Shown one piece after another: positions 1-8,114 of a DNA stretch of 24,377 nucleotides (its first letter is position 1; every line of letters starts with the position of its first letter). Under the pieces are notes generated by a model, which was not told the DNA's origin, ran no database searches, and was given only the letters and a program-made list of their open reading frames with translations. Both the position numbers and the translations under genes were made by a program. The stretch comes from Spirochaetaceae bacterium (lineage in GTDB: Bacteria > Spirochaetota > Spirochaetia > Treponematales > Breznakiellaceae): assembly GCA_031255655.1 (NCBI GenBank), contig JAIRSB010000153.1, positions 1 through 24,377 on the forward strand, in the 5' to 3' direction.

Positions 1-704
1 CCGAGTTTTCGTGCGTTTACAGAAAGCGCCATATTGGGAAGCTCGGCAAAAGAAGCGGCAGTCCGCTGTTCGTCCGAATATTCTGTCATCAACTGCTCTA
101 AACTAGAAGTCCGCGGATATACGGCGTACATCCTGTTTCTGATTAGGTTGATAGCCAATATCTGCGACAGCGTGTCCGCGCCGCGGGGGTCGGCTCCGCC
201 TGTGAGATTTACCGGAGCGAGGGCGAGCCGCGGCAGGCCGGAAGCGACGCGCTGTGCCGTGTTGACTATGTTACGCGCCATATACGGCAGTTTGGAGCGG
301 ATGTCCTCTATCGCGGTGTAGCTTTGTATGTCGCCGGAAATCAGCCGCAGTTCGTTAACATCGAGTATCGAAACGATGAGGAGTTTCCGTCCACCAAGGC
401 GGGTGATACTTCCGCAGGCCGCGTAGTCCGCGCCGAGACTTGCCGCTAGGGAGGCGGCGTTGTCAACATTCGTAACGCCCAATTCCTTTTGAAAATCTTG
501 TTCCGCTGCTATAGCCTGATTTATGCTGGTGCGCGGTACGGGTTCGTATTCTCTGTTTATATCTGGAGTGAAAGAAAATAGTTCTGCTAAGGTATCCCCT
601 TCGTCTCCGTCTCCGCCCGCGAAAGGCAGCACGGCTAACCTGTCTTTGCAGAAAGCGGCTGTGCACAAGGAGGCAAGCAAAATACAGAAAATGATTTGTT
701 TCAT
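1..704 (-). CDS. Exported LpoB/CsgG-like protein, N-terminal part (runs off the left edge)
   Basis: An open frame reads leftward from ATG at 704 to the window edge without a stop (234 codons). The N-terminus is a signal peptide (MKQIIFCILLASLCTAAFC) followed by RLAVLPFAGGDGDEGDTLAE, an opening typical of the LpoB/CsgG-like periplasmic fold. Later stretches read PRTSINQAI, LGADYAACGSIT, RKLLIVSILDV and YAVYPRTSSLEQL. From memory, this pattern belongs to a family expanded in gut treponemes, often followed by a formylglycine-generating-enzyme-like (SUMF1) domain; that C-terminal part would lie outside the window and is not seen. It is probably an exported envelope protein of unknown role. No strong ribosome binding site precedes the start, only GAAAG about 7 bases upstream. 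The overlapping frame at 463-717 on the same strand is Arg-rich and is rejected as a shadow. Confidence 0.8.
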   Translation of the reverse strand, partial: MKQIIFCILLASLCTAAFCKDRLAVLPFAGGDGDEGDTLAELFSFTPDINREYEPVPRTSINQAIAAEQDFQKELGVTNVDNAASLAASLGADYAACGSITRLGGRKLLIVSILDVNELRLISGDIQSYTAIEDIRSKLPYMARNIVNTAQRVASGLPRLALAPVNLTGGADPRGADTLSQILAINLIRNRMYAVYPRTSSLEQLMTEYSDEQRTAASFAELPNMALSVNARKL

Positions 705-915
705 AAATATCTTTCAACCTCGCGGGCGGATTTCGTTCAAACTTAAATCGTGTAACTGGTCCTATTCCAAACTAAAGCCTAGCAGATTAACGCGCCCGCC
801 GTAAAGAGCGCGCCTGCCCCATGAAAATTACCCGCGCTGCCGCAAACCGCTATTTCAATTACCCCATGCTTCACGATATACTGAAACCGCTTTGGTAAAA
901 GAGGGAGTAAAACAA

Positions 916-1995
916 GTGGGAAAAGAACAATGGCAAAAAGTCTGTCTGGGAGAGGTAATGCGATTTCAGAATGGAAAAAAGCGTCCAAATAAAAAAGGGC
1001 AGCACCCCGTATATGGCGGTAATGGCATTTTTGATTATACCAATAATTATAATTATGAGAATGTTAATATAATTGGGCGTGTTGGCGCATATTGTGGGAA
1101 TGTGTATTTTGAACCTAATAAGTCATGGGTATCTGATAATGCTATCGCCGCAATAAATTTGAAAAATTCAGATATTCAATTCGATTACTATTTGTTAAAA
1201 AATCTGCGGCTTAATAAAAGACATATTGGAACAAGTCAGCCGCTTCTCACGCAGGAAATACTTAATACTATTTCTGTAATAATTCCCCCTCTCCCCACCC
1301 AGCGGGATATTTCGAACATCCTGTCATGCCTTGACGATAAGATAGAGCTGAACCGCCGGATAAATGCCAACCTTGAAGCGCAGTCGCAGGCGATTTTCAA
1401 AAACTGGTTTGTGGATTTTGCGCCGTTCAAAGATGGAGTATTCATTGACAGCGAATTAGGCAGGATACCGGAATGTTGTAGAGTGGGGAGGCTGGGAGAA
1501 ATTGCAGACATAACGAGTGGTAAGCGGCCTTCATATCAGCGAGCCGCAGCTTCGGATGAAGCTAAAATCCCGCTTATAGGTGCAAGTTCTATAATGGGAT
1601 ACACGAATAATATTCTTTATAACGGAAGAATTCTGATAACTGGTCGAGTTGGTACTCATGGCATTATTCAAAGATATGCTAGACCTTGTTGGCCTTCCGA
1701 TAACACACTGGTCATTAAAAGCAATTTTTATGAATTTACTTATCAGCAATTAAGAGGCATCAATTTTCGTAATATAAACCGTGGATCTACTCAACCACTG
1801 ATTACACAAACAGACCTTAAAAACGTGCCTATAATTCTCCCAAGTGAAATTATTTGCTTTGAATTTGAGAAAACAACTAGTTCACTGATGGAACAACTTG
1901 AAAGAAATGTTTTAGAATCAGAGTGTCTCGCCTCCATTCGTGATACATTGCTGCCAAAACTTATGAACGGAGAAATTGAAGTCAAAGCGGAATAG
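916..1995 (+). CDS. hsdS: Type I restriction-modification specificity subunit (HsdS), orphan
   Basis: HsdS chooses the DNA target of a type I restriction-modification complex (HsdR2M2S). The protein has the usual two-fold layout: target recognition domain 1 (about residues 1-125, ending LLTQEILNTISVIIPPLP), a helical conserved spacer (TQRDISNILSCLDDKIELN, then QAIFKNWFVDFAPFKDG), recognition domain 2 (from about residue 190, LGEIADITSGKRPSYQ), and the closing helix LLPKLMNGEIEV. I chose GTG at 916 because GAGGGAG ends 8 bases upstream and the product then starts MGKEQWQKVCLGEV, like other HsdS proteins; a TTG at 892 in the same frame is an alternative. About 359 residues, slightly short for the family. 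No hsdM or hsdR lies in the window, so it is an orphan here. The recognition domains are AT-rich and the spacer is GC-richer, which suggests domain exchange. Confidence 0.93.
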   Translation: MGKEQWQKVCLGEVMRFQNGKKRPNKKGQHPVYGGNGIFDYTNNYNYENVNIIGRVGAYCGNVYFEPNKSWVSDNAIAAINLKNSDIQFDYYLLKNLRLNKRHIGTSQPLLTQEILNTISVIIPPLPTQRDISNILSCLDDKIELNRRINANLEAQSQAIFKNWFVDFAPFKDGVFIDSELGRIPECCRVGRLGEIADITSGKRPSYQRAAASDEAKIPLIGASSIMGYTNNILYNGRILITGRVGTHGIIQRYARPCWPSDNTLVIKSNFYEFTYQQLRGINFRNINRGSTQPLITQTDLKNVPIILPSEIICFEFEKTTSSLMEQLERNVLESECLASIRDTLLPKLMNGEIEVKAE

Positions 1996-2032
1996 TCGAG
2001 AGTTTCCCTAGAGTCAATCCGTGCCCATCCGT

Positions 2033-2067
2033 GTCGTGTAACACGTGTGCCTGCGGTAAAACACGAC
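2033..2067. repeat. Inverted repeat between hsdS and dxr
   Basis: GTCGTGT (2033-2039) and ACACGAC (2061-2067) are perfect inverted arms around a 21-base loop. A tighter dyad, CGTG-TAA-CACG, sits at 2035-2045. No T run follows, so it is not a classical intrinsic terminator. It lies in the 128-base gap before dxr and could be a weak terminator or a decayed repeat. Confidence 0.3.
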
Positions 2068-2123
2068 GCGAACTACCAGCAGACTTACGCTTACGAAAAG
2101 AAAAGTGATAAACTGCGCCTAGC

Positions 2124-3260
2124 ATGAAAAAGAAACGAGTTTCCGTGCTGGGGGCGACAGGCTCCATCGGGAAAAACGCGCTTGATGTGATACGGGCGGA
2201 CAAAGACGCTTTTTCGCCCGTGCTTTTCTCCGCGAACAGCCGCGCAGGCCAGCTTGCTTCCCTTTCGGCGGAGTTCCCTGAGGCAAAAGTCGCGTTTTCG
2301 GGGCGGCGCGAGGCGGCGGAGGCCGCCGGTCTGGACGGGCGGAAAAACGTTTTCTTAGGGGCAAACGCCCTATGCGAGGCGATAGCCGAGGCGGGCGCGG
2401 ATGTTACGCTAAACGGGATTTCCGGCGCTGCGGGGCTTGAACCCTCCATTGCCGCGCTTAATTCCGGCAGTGCGCTGGCTCTTGCCAACAAAGAAAGCAT
2501 CGTCATGGCGGGGGCGCTCGTGCTGAAAACGGCAGCAAGCCGCGCTCTTCCTGTAATACCTGTGGACAGCGAGCATTCTGCCATATTCAACCTGCTAAGG
2601 CGGCAGGGAAGGGAAGGTCTTAAAGAGTTGTTGCTGACGGCTTCCGGTGGCCCGTTCCGCACGTGGAGCGCGGAACGGCTGAAAACCGCAACGCCACAGG
2701 ACGCTCTAGCCCATCCAACATGGAACATGGGGCGCAAAATCACGATAGATTCCGCTACTCTTGCAAACAAGGGGCTTGAGGTGATTGAGGCGGCGAGGCT
2801 TTTCGACATTGGCGCGGACGACATAAAGGTAATCGTCCATCCGCAAAGCGTCATTCATTCGATGATACGCATGAACAACGGGGCGGTTTACGCGCAACTG
2901 TCGCGCCCCGATATGCGACTGCCCATACACGAGGCGCTGCGTTTCCCCGAAGCTGTTCCCGCGCTTTGCGAGGAACTGGAATTTGAGGGGCTTTGTCTCA
3001 ATTTTGAAAAGCCCGATTTAGTCCGCTTTCCCATGCTTTCCCTTGCCTACGACGCGCTTAGGGCTGGAGGCCGCTACACCATCGCCTACAATGCCGCGAA
3101 TGAATGTGCTGTCGCCGCTTTCCTCGCCGGAAAAATCTCTTTCACCGGTATAAGCGATGTTTGCCGCCAGACGCTGGATATGGACTGGAGCGGTGAAGCG
3201 GACGACTTGCCCTCGATTTTGGAAAGCGACCGCCTGTCTCGCGCCGCCAGCATGGTTTAG
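2124..3260 (+). CDS. dxr: 1-deoxy-D-xylulose 5-phosphate reductoisomerase
   Basis: Dxr converts 1-deoxy-D-xylulose 5-phosphate to 2-C-methyl-D-erythritol 4-phosphate with NADPH and a divalent metal, the second step of the non-mevalonate isoprenoid pathway, in the cytoplasm. Visible are the NADPH-binding GATGSIG at residues 10-16, NKES at 122-125, metal-binding DSEH at 148-151 (D148, E150), LTASGGPFR at 171-179, the flexible flap HPTWNMG starting at 197, and NKGLE with the third metal ligand E219. At 378 residues it is close to normal length (about 380-400). The start ATGAAAAAG fits the family but no good ribosome binding site precedes it. In other bacteria dxr often sits with cdsA or rseP; neither is here. 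It is flanked by an orphan hsdS and by a converging TPR gene 24 bases past its stop. Confidence 0.97.
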   Translation: MKKKRVSVLGATGSIGKNALDVIRADKDAFSPVLFSANSRAGQLASLSAEFPEAKVAFSGRREAAEAAGLDGRKNVFLGANALCEAIAEAGADVTLNGISGAAGLEPSIAALNSGSALALANKESIVMAGALVLKTAASRALPVIPVDSEHSAIFNLLRRQGREGLKELLLTASGGPFRTWSAERLKTATPQDALAHPTWNMGRKITIDSATLANKGLEVIEAARLFDIGADDIKVIVHPQSVIHSMIRMNNGAVYAQLSRPDMRLPIHEALRFPEAVPALCEELEFEGLCLNFEKPDLVRFPMLSLAYDALRAGGRYTIAYNAANECAVAAFLAGKISFTGISDVCRQTLDMDWSGEADDLPSILESDRLSRAASMV

Positions 3261-3284
3261 TACCCCTGTCGCCGCCGCCAGCCG

Positions 3285-5024
3285 CTACATCTTGCCTGCG
3301 TAATCTTTCTGGTACTCCAAGAGTTCTGCGTCTTTTGGAGAGAGCGCAAGGGCTTGTCGAAGGTAGTAAACGACATGCCGCTCGTCTCCCCGCCTATGGT
3401 AAAGGGCAACTAAGGCTTTGAGCGCGTCAATGTTGCGAGGGTTTTCAAACAGGCTTGAGCGAAAGTCGCTTACAGCCGCGTCAAAGCTGCCGCGCAAAAG
3501 GGCGCGAAGGTAGTAGTAGCGGCTTTTGAACAGTGTGGAACTAATAGCCGTCAGCCGCGCGTCTATTAAACGCTGTGCTTCCGCGTGCCGTCCCGAGTCG
3601 ATTAAGGCTTCCGCGTAAGAAACCCGCCCTTCCTCGTAATCGGGGTAATCCCTGATAAGTTCTTCTGCCAACGAAAGGGCGGCTCTCCTGTTACCCGCCC
3701 CCTGCGCGACCTTGAAAGCGTTTACGAGATTGGCGGGTGTTCGCTGCTCCGATAAAATTCGTTCCTGATACTCCGCCGCCTCCTCCCAGTCGGCGCGGCT
3801 TACGGCGTCCTCCGAAGCTAGAATGATGGCCTCCAGCGGTACTTCTTCCCCGTTTTCGGCGGGGCGCAGCAGCTTTTTTAGCAGACGCCGGCCTCTTGCA
3901 AGCTCGTCCTCGTTATCCGATTTAATGAGTAGTTCTGTCATATACAGGGCTACGGGGAAGTCGTCGGGGTTCGCCTTATACAACGGGTTTAGGATGTTTA
4001 TGGCGTTCTCTCTGTTTTTGAAGCCTTCGCCCCACAAGCGCGCGCGCAGCAGTGTATAATGGCGGTTTCCCATGTTTGACGCCGCGTACTTGTCCAAAAC
4101 TGCCTGCGTCTGGACGTATTGCCCCTCCTCGAACATTGTCCGCGCCAGCATAAGGTTTAGGTCGGGGTCTTCCGGCTTTATTTCCATAGCCTCGTCGATT
4201 ATTTGCCGCGCTTTGTCCCAGTCGTTCTGGCGCAGGTAAGAGGCTGCGAGCCGGCGCATGATGACGACGTTGCTGGGATAGCGGCTATTCAGCGCGTCTA
4301 GCACGCGCGCCGCTTCCGCTTCTTGCCCCTGTTCCCGCAGTACGCGGGCAACGCCGAAGACAGCGGGGTAGCAGTCTGGTGCTAAGGCTTGCGCCGCCTC
4401 GTACCGCGCCAACGCTTCGCCGGCTTTGCCTGTACGTTCCAGCGCCAGACCCGCAAAGTAAAGCGCGAGCGTTCCGGCTGGATTGAGCCTTTGTGCTTTC
4501 TCTAAGTCCACCAACGCGCCGCTGAAGCGGCTTTGTCCCGTGTCGTTCAGCAGCGCGATGAACGGCAGGATGTGCTCAAGGTAATCGCTGGAATCAGGCG
4601 GTGGGGCGCGGTAAATGCCGCGCTCGGCTTCGGCTAGTATCCGGCTGTAAATGTGGTTTTTGGGCGGGTCAGGGCGGGGTAATCCGGCGTCGATTTCGTA
4701 GACTTTTGTCAGCAGTGTAACGGCGACCGCGCTCATCATTCTACCGAACTCCGATTCTTCGATGTTGTTTTCTGGCAAAAGGTTTAGGGCTTCAAACAGG
4801 GCGGAAGGCGAGCCTTCGCCGCAAAGTGCGTAAATAACAGAGGCTACGCTGCCGGGGCTTTCCGGCTGGTGCGGCTGGCGAAGTGGTTGTTCGGGTTTGG
4901 CTTCGGGGCGGGGACGGTTAATCGGGATTTCGCGTACTTGGACGCTGCCCGCGCAGGAGTAAAACAGCGGGAAAAGGCAGCAGAAAAGCAACGGTCGCAG
5001 TGGGAGTCCGTTGTCATCCTTCAT
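3285..5024 (-). CDS. TPR-repeat lipoprotein
   Basis: A 579-residue exported protein. From ATG at 5024 the N-terminus is MKDDNGLPLRPLL followed by a hydrophobic stretch ending LFYSC, a plausible spirochaete lipobox with the lipidated Cys at residue 24. A Pro-rich linker follows (INRPRPEAKPEQPLRQPHQP). From about residue 165 to the end the sequence is a string of TPR-like helical pairs (for example LALYFAGLALERTGKAGEAL, PAVFGVARVLREQGQEAEAA, VALYHRRGDERHVVYYLRQA). TPRs are protein-binding scaffolds; the partner is unknown. The upstream membrane-protein gene ends 18 bases before this start, so the two are probably one operon. A TTG at 5030 in the same frame is a less likely start. Confidence 0.85.
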   Translation of the reverse strand: MKDDNGLPLRPLLFCCLFPLFYSCAGSVQVREIPINRPRPEAKPEQPLRQPHQPESPGSVASVIYALCGEGSPSALFEALNLLPENNIEESEFGRMMSAVAVTLLTKVYEIDAGLPRPDPPKNHIYSRILAEAERGIYRAPPPDSSDYLEHILPFIALLNDTGQSRFSGALVDLEKAQRLNPAGTLALYFAGLALERTGKAGEALARYEAAQALAPDCYPAVFGVARVLREQGQEAEAARVLDALNSRYPSNVVIMRRLAASYLRQNDWDKARQIIDEAMEIKPEDPDLNLMLARTMFEEGQYVQTQAVLDKYAASNMGNRHYTLLRARLWGEGFKNRENAINILNPLYKANPDDFPVALYMTELLIKSDNEDELARGRRLLKKLLRPAENGEEVPLEAIILASEDAVSRADWEEAAEYQERILSEQRTPANLVNAFKVAQGAGNRRAALSLAEELIRDYPDYEEGRVSYAEALIDSGRHAEAQRLIDARLTAISSTLFKSRYYYLRALLRGSFDAAVSDFRSSLFENPRNIDALKALVALYHRRGDERHVVYYLRQALALSPKDAELLEYQKDYAGKM

Positions 5025-5042
5025 AATCAATGTCCGGTCACG

Positions 5043-5585
5043 TTACGTACGCTCCTTGTTGCCGTTTAGCGAAAGCAGAAGCAGAATAACACCGGCCATG
5101 ATGATTATTACCGGACACCAGCTTATCATGAATTCCCTGAACGAAAAGTTTGTCAGCTTGAGGGAGAAGGGCATGAGGAACGCGCCCAGTCCGGCCAGAG
5201 CTATCGACGGGATGAGGTATATCCGCTTTATGCTGCCGTAACGGATTATTCCGGCAGGCAACAGCGCGGCTCCGGCGAATACTGAAATCAAAGGCCAGCT
5301 TTGTTTTAGTGTAAGGGTGATTACTCCCAGTACTTTGAACAGGAAGAAAAGCCCCAGCAGCAGGAAAAAGGCCGCGAAAAACAGATACAGGGATTGACGT
5401 TTCAGCTTTATAGCGAGTAATATGCAAAGTCCACCGATAATCATAACGAAAAAAGAGCCTATGATTTGCAGGTGCGTTACCGGCGCGAAACTGAATAATA
5501 GAAAGATACTGCCCAAAAGTAATAGAACTATTCCGGCAAAAAAGCTTACGCGGGCGAAAAACTTTCGTTTCGTTTTATGTTGCAT
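5043..5585 (-). CDS. Multi-pass inner-membrane protein, LiaI/LiaF-like transmembrane repeats
   Basis: A 180-residue protein starting MQHKTKRKFFARVSFF, with a basic N-terminus and about six hydrophobic helices (roughly residues 13-34, 39-60, 66-88, 95-111, 120-136, 152-172). Two segments share a Trp-(x)-Pro-hydrophobic pattern (QSWPLISVFAGAALL and ISWCPVIIIMAGVILLLL), recalling the membrane repeats of LiaI/LiaF-type (DUF5668) proteins. That relation is inferred from pattern only. The frame stays open upstream to 5840, but those residues are not hydrophobic or family-like and overlap a divergent gene, so I set the start at the ATG at 5585. It is followed after 18 bases by the TPR lipoprotein gene and is likely co-transcribed with it. 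Confidence 0.75.
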   Translation of the reverse strand: MQHKTKRKFFARVSFFAGIVLLLLGSIFLLFSFAPVTHLQIIGSFFVMIIGGLCILLAIKLKRQSLYLFFAAFFLLLGLFFLFKVLGVITLTLKQSWPLISVFAGAALLPAGIIRYGSIKRIYLIPSIALAGLGAFLMPFSLKLTNFSFREFMISWCPVIIIMAGVILLLLSLNGNKERT

Positions 5586-5610
5586 GAAATAAGTGTAAAG
5601 GAAATATCTC

Positions 5611-6693
5611 GTGATTTCAATGCGGAAACTCTGTAAAATTATCGTTCCGTTTTGTTTGTTGGCGGCTCTCTTCGCTGTCGTGATGTGCGGCGGTGGTGCG
5701 GGCGAGAGCGCGTACCCCGATAAATACTTTGTTGAGGGGACGCGGCAGGAACGGGACGCACTTAAAAACCTGTTTGCGTTGTTATCGAGTGAAGTCGAGC
5801 CGGATGCGGCACGGTTTTCGTTGGTACGCGAAATTGCCAACGAGTATAAACGTGTCGGCGATTACAGCCGTCTTGTCAATTTTCTTGCCGATTGGGTAGA
5901 TAAGCACCCGGATGATCCGTTTAATACGTACTATTTGTTCATGACGGCTTACTCTTACATGGAAATGGACGCGGCCCCTGTTTCGGCTTTGTACTTTAAT
6001 CTGATCGTAAAAAACTATCCTGACCTTACTATACGCGGTGAATCAATACATCTTATCTGTTTACAGCAGCTGATAAATCTTGAGGATAATCCTGAACAGA
6101 AAATTTGGTGTTATGAGGAACTGTTATCGCGCTTTCCTGAGCAGAGCGATAAGGGTGTTACATGGTTTATGCTCGCGCAGACTTACGAGCAGGTGGGGGA
6201 CTGGAATCACGCTATTTCGGCGTACACTCAATTCTTGCGCTACTACGAGGCGGTGGTTCCCGGTTTTCCGAACGCTTACGCCTACGCCAAGCAGATGGTT
6301 GATTTTAACAATTCCTCCAAAAACTGGACCTTCGAGAGCTTAGACGCGCTTGTTGACACGATAAAACAGAACTTGGACAGCGGCAATGTATGGCGGCTTT
6401 GGCAGTACCGGGCGCGTGTAAACTTTTTCGCCCGTTCGTGGGCTCACGCGGGTAGCGACGATTCGGGTATGGCGGAGTTCAATCTGTCATCGTTCGGCAG
6501 CCGCGGCAAGCTGCATTACGCTAATAGTTTAAGCGCCGATTCAAACTCAAACGAGGCTTATCTGCGTACTTGGGGATGGTCTCAGTTTACGCCTATTTGG
6601 TATTTCTATTTTAGAAAGATATATTTCCCTCTTGACCCCGAGATTCACGGACGTTGGGAGTGGGCTGGTGTATACTACGGGGAGCGTTTTTGA
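5611..6693 (+). CDS. Exported TPR-like protein of unknown function
   Basis: A 360-residue protein. The N-terminus (MISMRKLCKIIVPFCLLAAL, then FAVVMCGGG) is a signal peptide. The Cys at residue 26 before Gly-Gly-Gly could be lipidated, but Met at -1 is not a usual lipobox residue. Residues about 45-230 form helical TPR-like pairs (YKRVGDYSRLVNFLADWVDK, WFMLAQTYEQVGDWNHAISA). The C-terminal third is Trp/Tyr/Phe-rich (FTPIWYFYFRKIYFPL, then GRWEWAGVYYGERF) and unfamiliar. GTG at 5611 is chosen because AAAGGA ends 8 bases upstream; an in-frame ATG follows at 5620. Its start is only 25 bases from the start of the divergent membrane-protein gene. Confidence 0.8.
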   Translation: MISMRKLCKIIVPFCLLAALFAVVMCGGGAGESAYPDKYFVEGTRQERDALKNLFALLSSEVEPDAARFSLVREIANEYKRVGDYSRLVNFLADWVDKHPDDPFNTYYLFMTAYSYMEMDAAPVSALYFNLIVKNYPDLTIRGESIHLICLQQLINLEDNPEQKIWCYEELLSRFPEQSDKGVTWFMLAQTYEQVGDWNHAISAYTQFLRYYEAVVPGFPNAYAYAKQMVDFNNSSKNWTFESLDALVDTIKQNLDSGNVWRLWQYRARVNFFARSWAHAGSDDSGMAEFNLSSFGSRGKLHYANSLSADSNSNEAYLRTWGWSQFTPIWYFYFRKIYFPLDPEIHGRWEWAGVYYGERF

Positions 6694-6708
6694 TGGCGGA
6701 GCTCGGAT

Positions 6709-6747
6709 AAAAAAACAGCGGCGCGTCTGGACGTTGAACCGCGCCGC
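6709..6747 (-). terminator. Hairpin with T tract, oriented for the minus strand
   Basis: GCGGCGCG (6718-6725) and CGCGCCGC (6740-6747) form a perfect 8-bp GC-only stem with a 14-base loop. Seven A residues at 6709-6715 become a T run just after the stem when read on the minus strand, the layout of an intrinsic terminator for leftward transcription. No leftward gene lies between it and galE. Read rightward, the stem is followed by ATTAGGG with no T run. A second CGCGCCGC copy at 6765-6772 could compete for the same partner. A small CCGGA-AAA-TCCGG hairpin lies further on. Confidence 0.5.
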
Positions 6748-6936
6748 ATTAGGGCATATAAAATGCGCGCCGCCCCGGAAAATCCGGTTAAAAACCCGCC
6801 TGATATTATGCCGTTATATTTTTATCGGCTTGTAGAAATATAACTAAAGAGCGTTCCGTTTTGGCTGCCGCGCGAAAATGTCCAGCTTCCCAAATTTTCA
6901 GCTATCTACTATCGTATAAAATGGCGGGTACGAATA

Positions 6937-7911
6937 ATGAATATACTGATAATTGGCGGCGCGGGTTACATAGGCGCGCACACGGCACGGGAATTTCTTG
7001 ACGCGGGGCACAAGGTTACTGTGTACGATAATCTGTCGAGCGGTTTTGAACAAAACATTTTCGATGACGAGGATTTTGTTGAAGGCGATGTGATGGATTT
7101 CATCGGCCTAATCGACTTAATGCGGCGCGGTTTTGATGCCGTAGTGTATATGGCGGCTTTCAAATCGGCAGGCGAATCCATGCTAAGACCGGAAAAGTAC
7201 GCTGTAAACAATATAGGCGGCGCGATACACGTTCTTAACGCCGCGGCGGAAAGCGGCATTAAGTATTTTATTTTTTCGTCAAGCGCGGCTGTCTACGGCG
7301 ACCCGCAATATTTGCCCGTAGACGAGGCACACCCGCTGAACCCCGCAAACTTTTACGGTTTTACTAAGCTGGAAATGGAGCGGATTATGGGCTGGTACGA
7401 TAAGCTCAAGGGTTTGCGCTACGCGGCTCTGCGTTACTTTAACGCCGCCGGTTATGATTTGAACCTCCGCGTTACGGGGCTGGAGCGAAACCCCGCTAAT
7501 CTGCTGCCAATAATAATGGAGACCGCCTGCGGCATGCGGAAAGAGATGGAGGTGTTCGGTGAGGATTACGACACAAAAGACGGAACGTGTATTCGCGATT
7601 ATGTTCATGTTACCGATTTGGCGCGCGGGCACTGCGCCGCGCTGGAAACACTTGTAAAAACGGGAACGAGTTTCGCCGTAAACCTAGGCGGTGGTAGTGG
7701 CATTTCTGTGTTGGAAATGATTAACGCCGCAAAACGCATAACTGGCAAAGACATTCCCTACCGCGTAGTCGAACGCCGCCCTGGAGACCCCGCCGTTTTG
7801 ACAGCATCTTGCGAAAAAGCAAGCGCGCTTTTGGGCTGGAGCACGCTTTATTCCGATGTGGAAACGCTGATTTCATCAAGCTGGAAAATGTACTCCAAAT
7901 TTCAAAAATGA
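6937..7911 (+). CDS. galE: UDP-glucose 4-epimerase
   Basis: GalE interconverts UDP-glucose and UDP-galactose using tightly bound NAD, supplying galactose for envelope polysaccharides. It is an extended short-chain dehydrogenase. The Rossmann nucleotide loop GGAGYIGAHT is at residues 7-16, YDNLSSG at 30-36, the Ser-containing FSSSAAVYG at 113-121, and the catalytic YxxxK at Y140/K144 (NFYGFTKLEMERI). Conserved LRYFNAAGYD and the late CIRDYVHVTDLARGH motif are also present. Length 324 residues, normal for the family. ATG at 6937 is preceded by GCGGG. The gene stands alone. A hairpin-rich dispersed repeat begins 3 bases after its stop and may end its transcript. Confidence 0.96.
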   Translation: MNILIIGGAGYIGAHTAREFLDAGHKVTVYDNLSSGFEQNIFDDEDFVEGDVMDFIGLIDLMRRGFDAVVYMAAFKSAGESMLRPEKYAVNNIGGAIHVLNAAAESGIKYFIFSSSAAVYGDPQYLPVDEAHPLNPANFYGFTKLEMERIMGWYDKLKGLRYAALRYFNAAGYDLNLRVTGLERNPANLLPIIMETACGMRKEMEVFGEDYDTKDGTCIRDYVHVTDLARGHCAALETLVKTGTSFAVNLGGGSGISVLEMINAAKRITGKDIPYRVVERRPGDPAVLTASCEKASALLGWSTLYSDVETLISSSWKMYSKFQK

Positions 7912-7914
7912 TTG

Positions 7915-8003
7915 GACTTGTTCGGACACTCCGGTTGCTTGTCTCCCAAGTCTTGCAAAATGCAAAGCATTTTGCTGTTATTTAGAAACTGAAGTTTCCA
8001 AAT
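7915..8003 (-). repeat. Dispersed hairpin repeat, copy 1 (minus orientation)
   Basis: Read on the minus strand, this block starts with GGAAACTTCAGTTTCTAA and ends with GTCCGAACAAGTC. The same two end blocks in the same order occur at 13914-13992 on the plus strand. Internal hairpins are GAAACT/AGTTTC, a perfect 9-bp GCAAAATGC/GCATTTTGC (7955-7963 with 7967-7975, loop AAA), and GACTTG/CAAGTC with inner GACA/TGTC (7915-7952). It lies directly behind galE and may act as a terminator. Confidence 0.6.
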
Positions 8004-8049
8004 AATTCTATATAACTCTATTGTGTAACCGCTTTACTACCGCGCCCCA

Positions 8050-8078
8050 TTGACCACCTCTCCACGCGACTCTATCAT
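8050..8078 (+). promoter_or_regulatory. Sigma-70-type promoter for fructose-bisphosphate aldolase
   Basis: -35 TTGACC (8050-8055) and -10 TATCAT (8073-8078) each match 5 of 6 consensus bases with a 17-bp spacer. The transcript would start near 8085 and have about 30 bases of leader before the ATG at 8115, which has AAGGAG just upstream. A two-codon ORF (ATG ACT TAA, 8097-8105) overlaps the start of that ribosome binding site. Confidence 0.7.
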
Positions 8079-8114
8079 TAAAGAAAACGAAACATCATGA
8101 CTTAAGGAGTTTTT

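Noticed and set aside
463..717. A short Arg-rich leftward open frame at the left end
   Set aside because: Another frame in the same place gives a signal peptide and a known exported-protein family, and stays open to the window edge.
821..898. A 25-codon rightward ORF (MKITRAAANRYFNYPMLHDI...) just before hsdS
   Set aside because: No ribosome binding site or similarity that I can see; it overlaps only the unlikely TTG start of hsdS.
1982..2854. A 290-residue leftward open frame opposite dxr
   Set aside because: It lies antisense to a full, motif-complete dxr; its Ser/Ala/Arg-rich sequence is typical of a shadow frame in GC-rich DNA.
7912..8003. Possible CRISPR-like repeats in the hairpin-rich gap after galE
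   Set aside because: There is no regular repeat-spacer pattern; the blocks are a dispersed palindromic element with a second copy near 13.9 kb.
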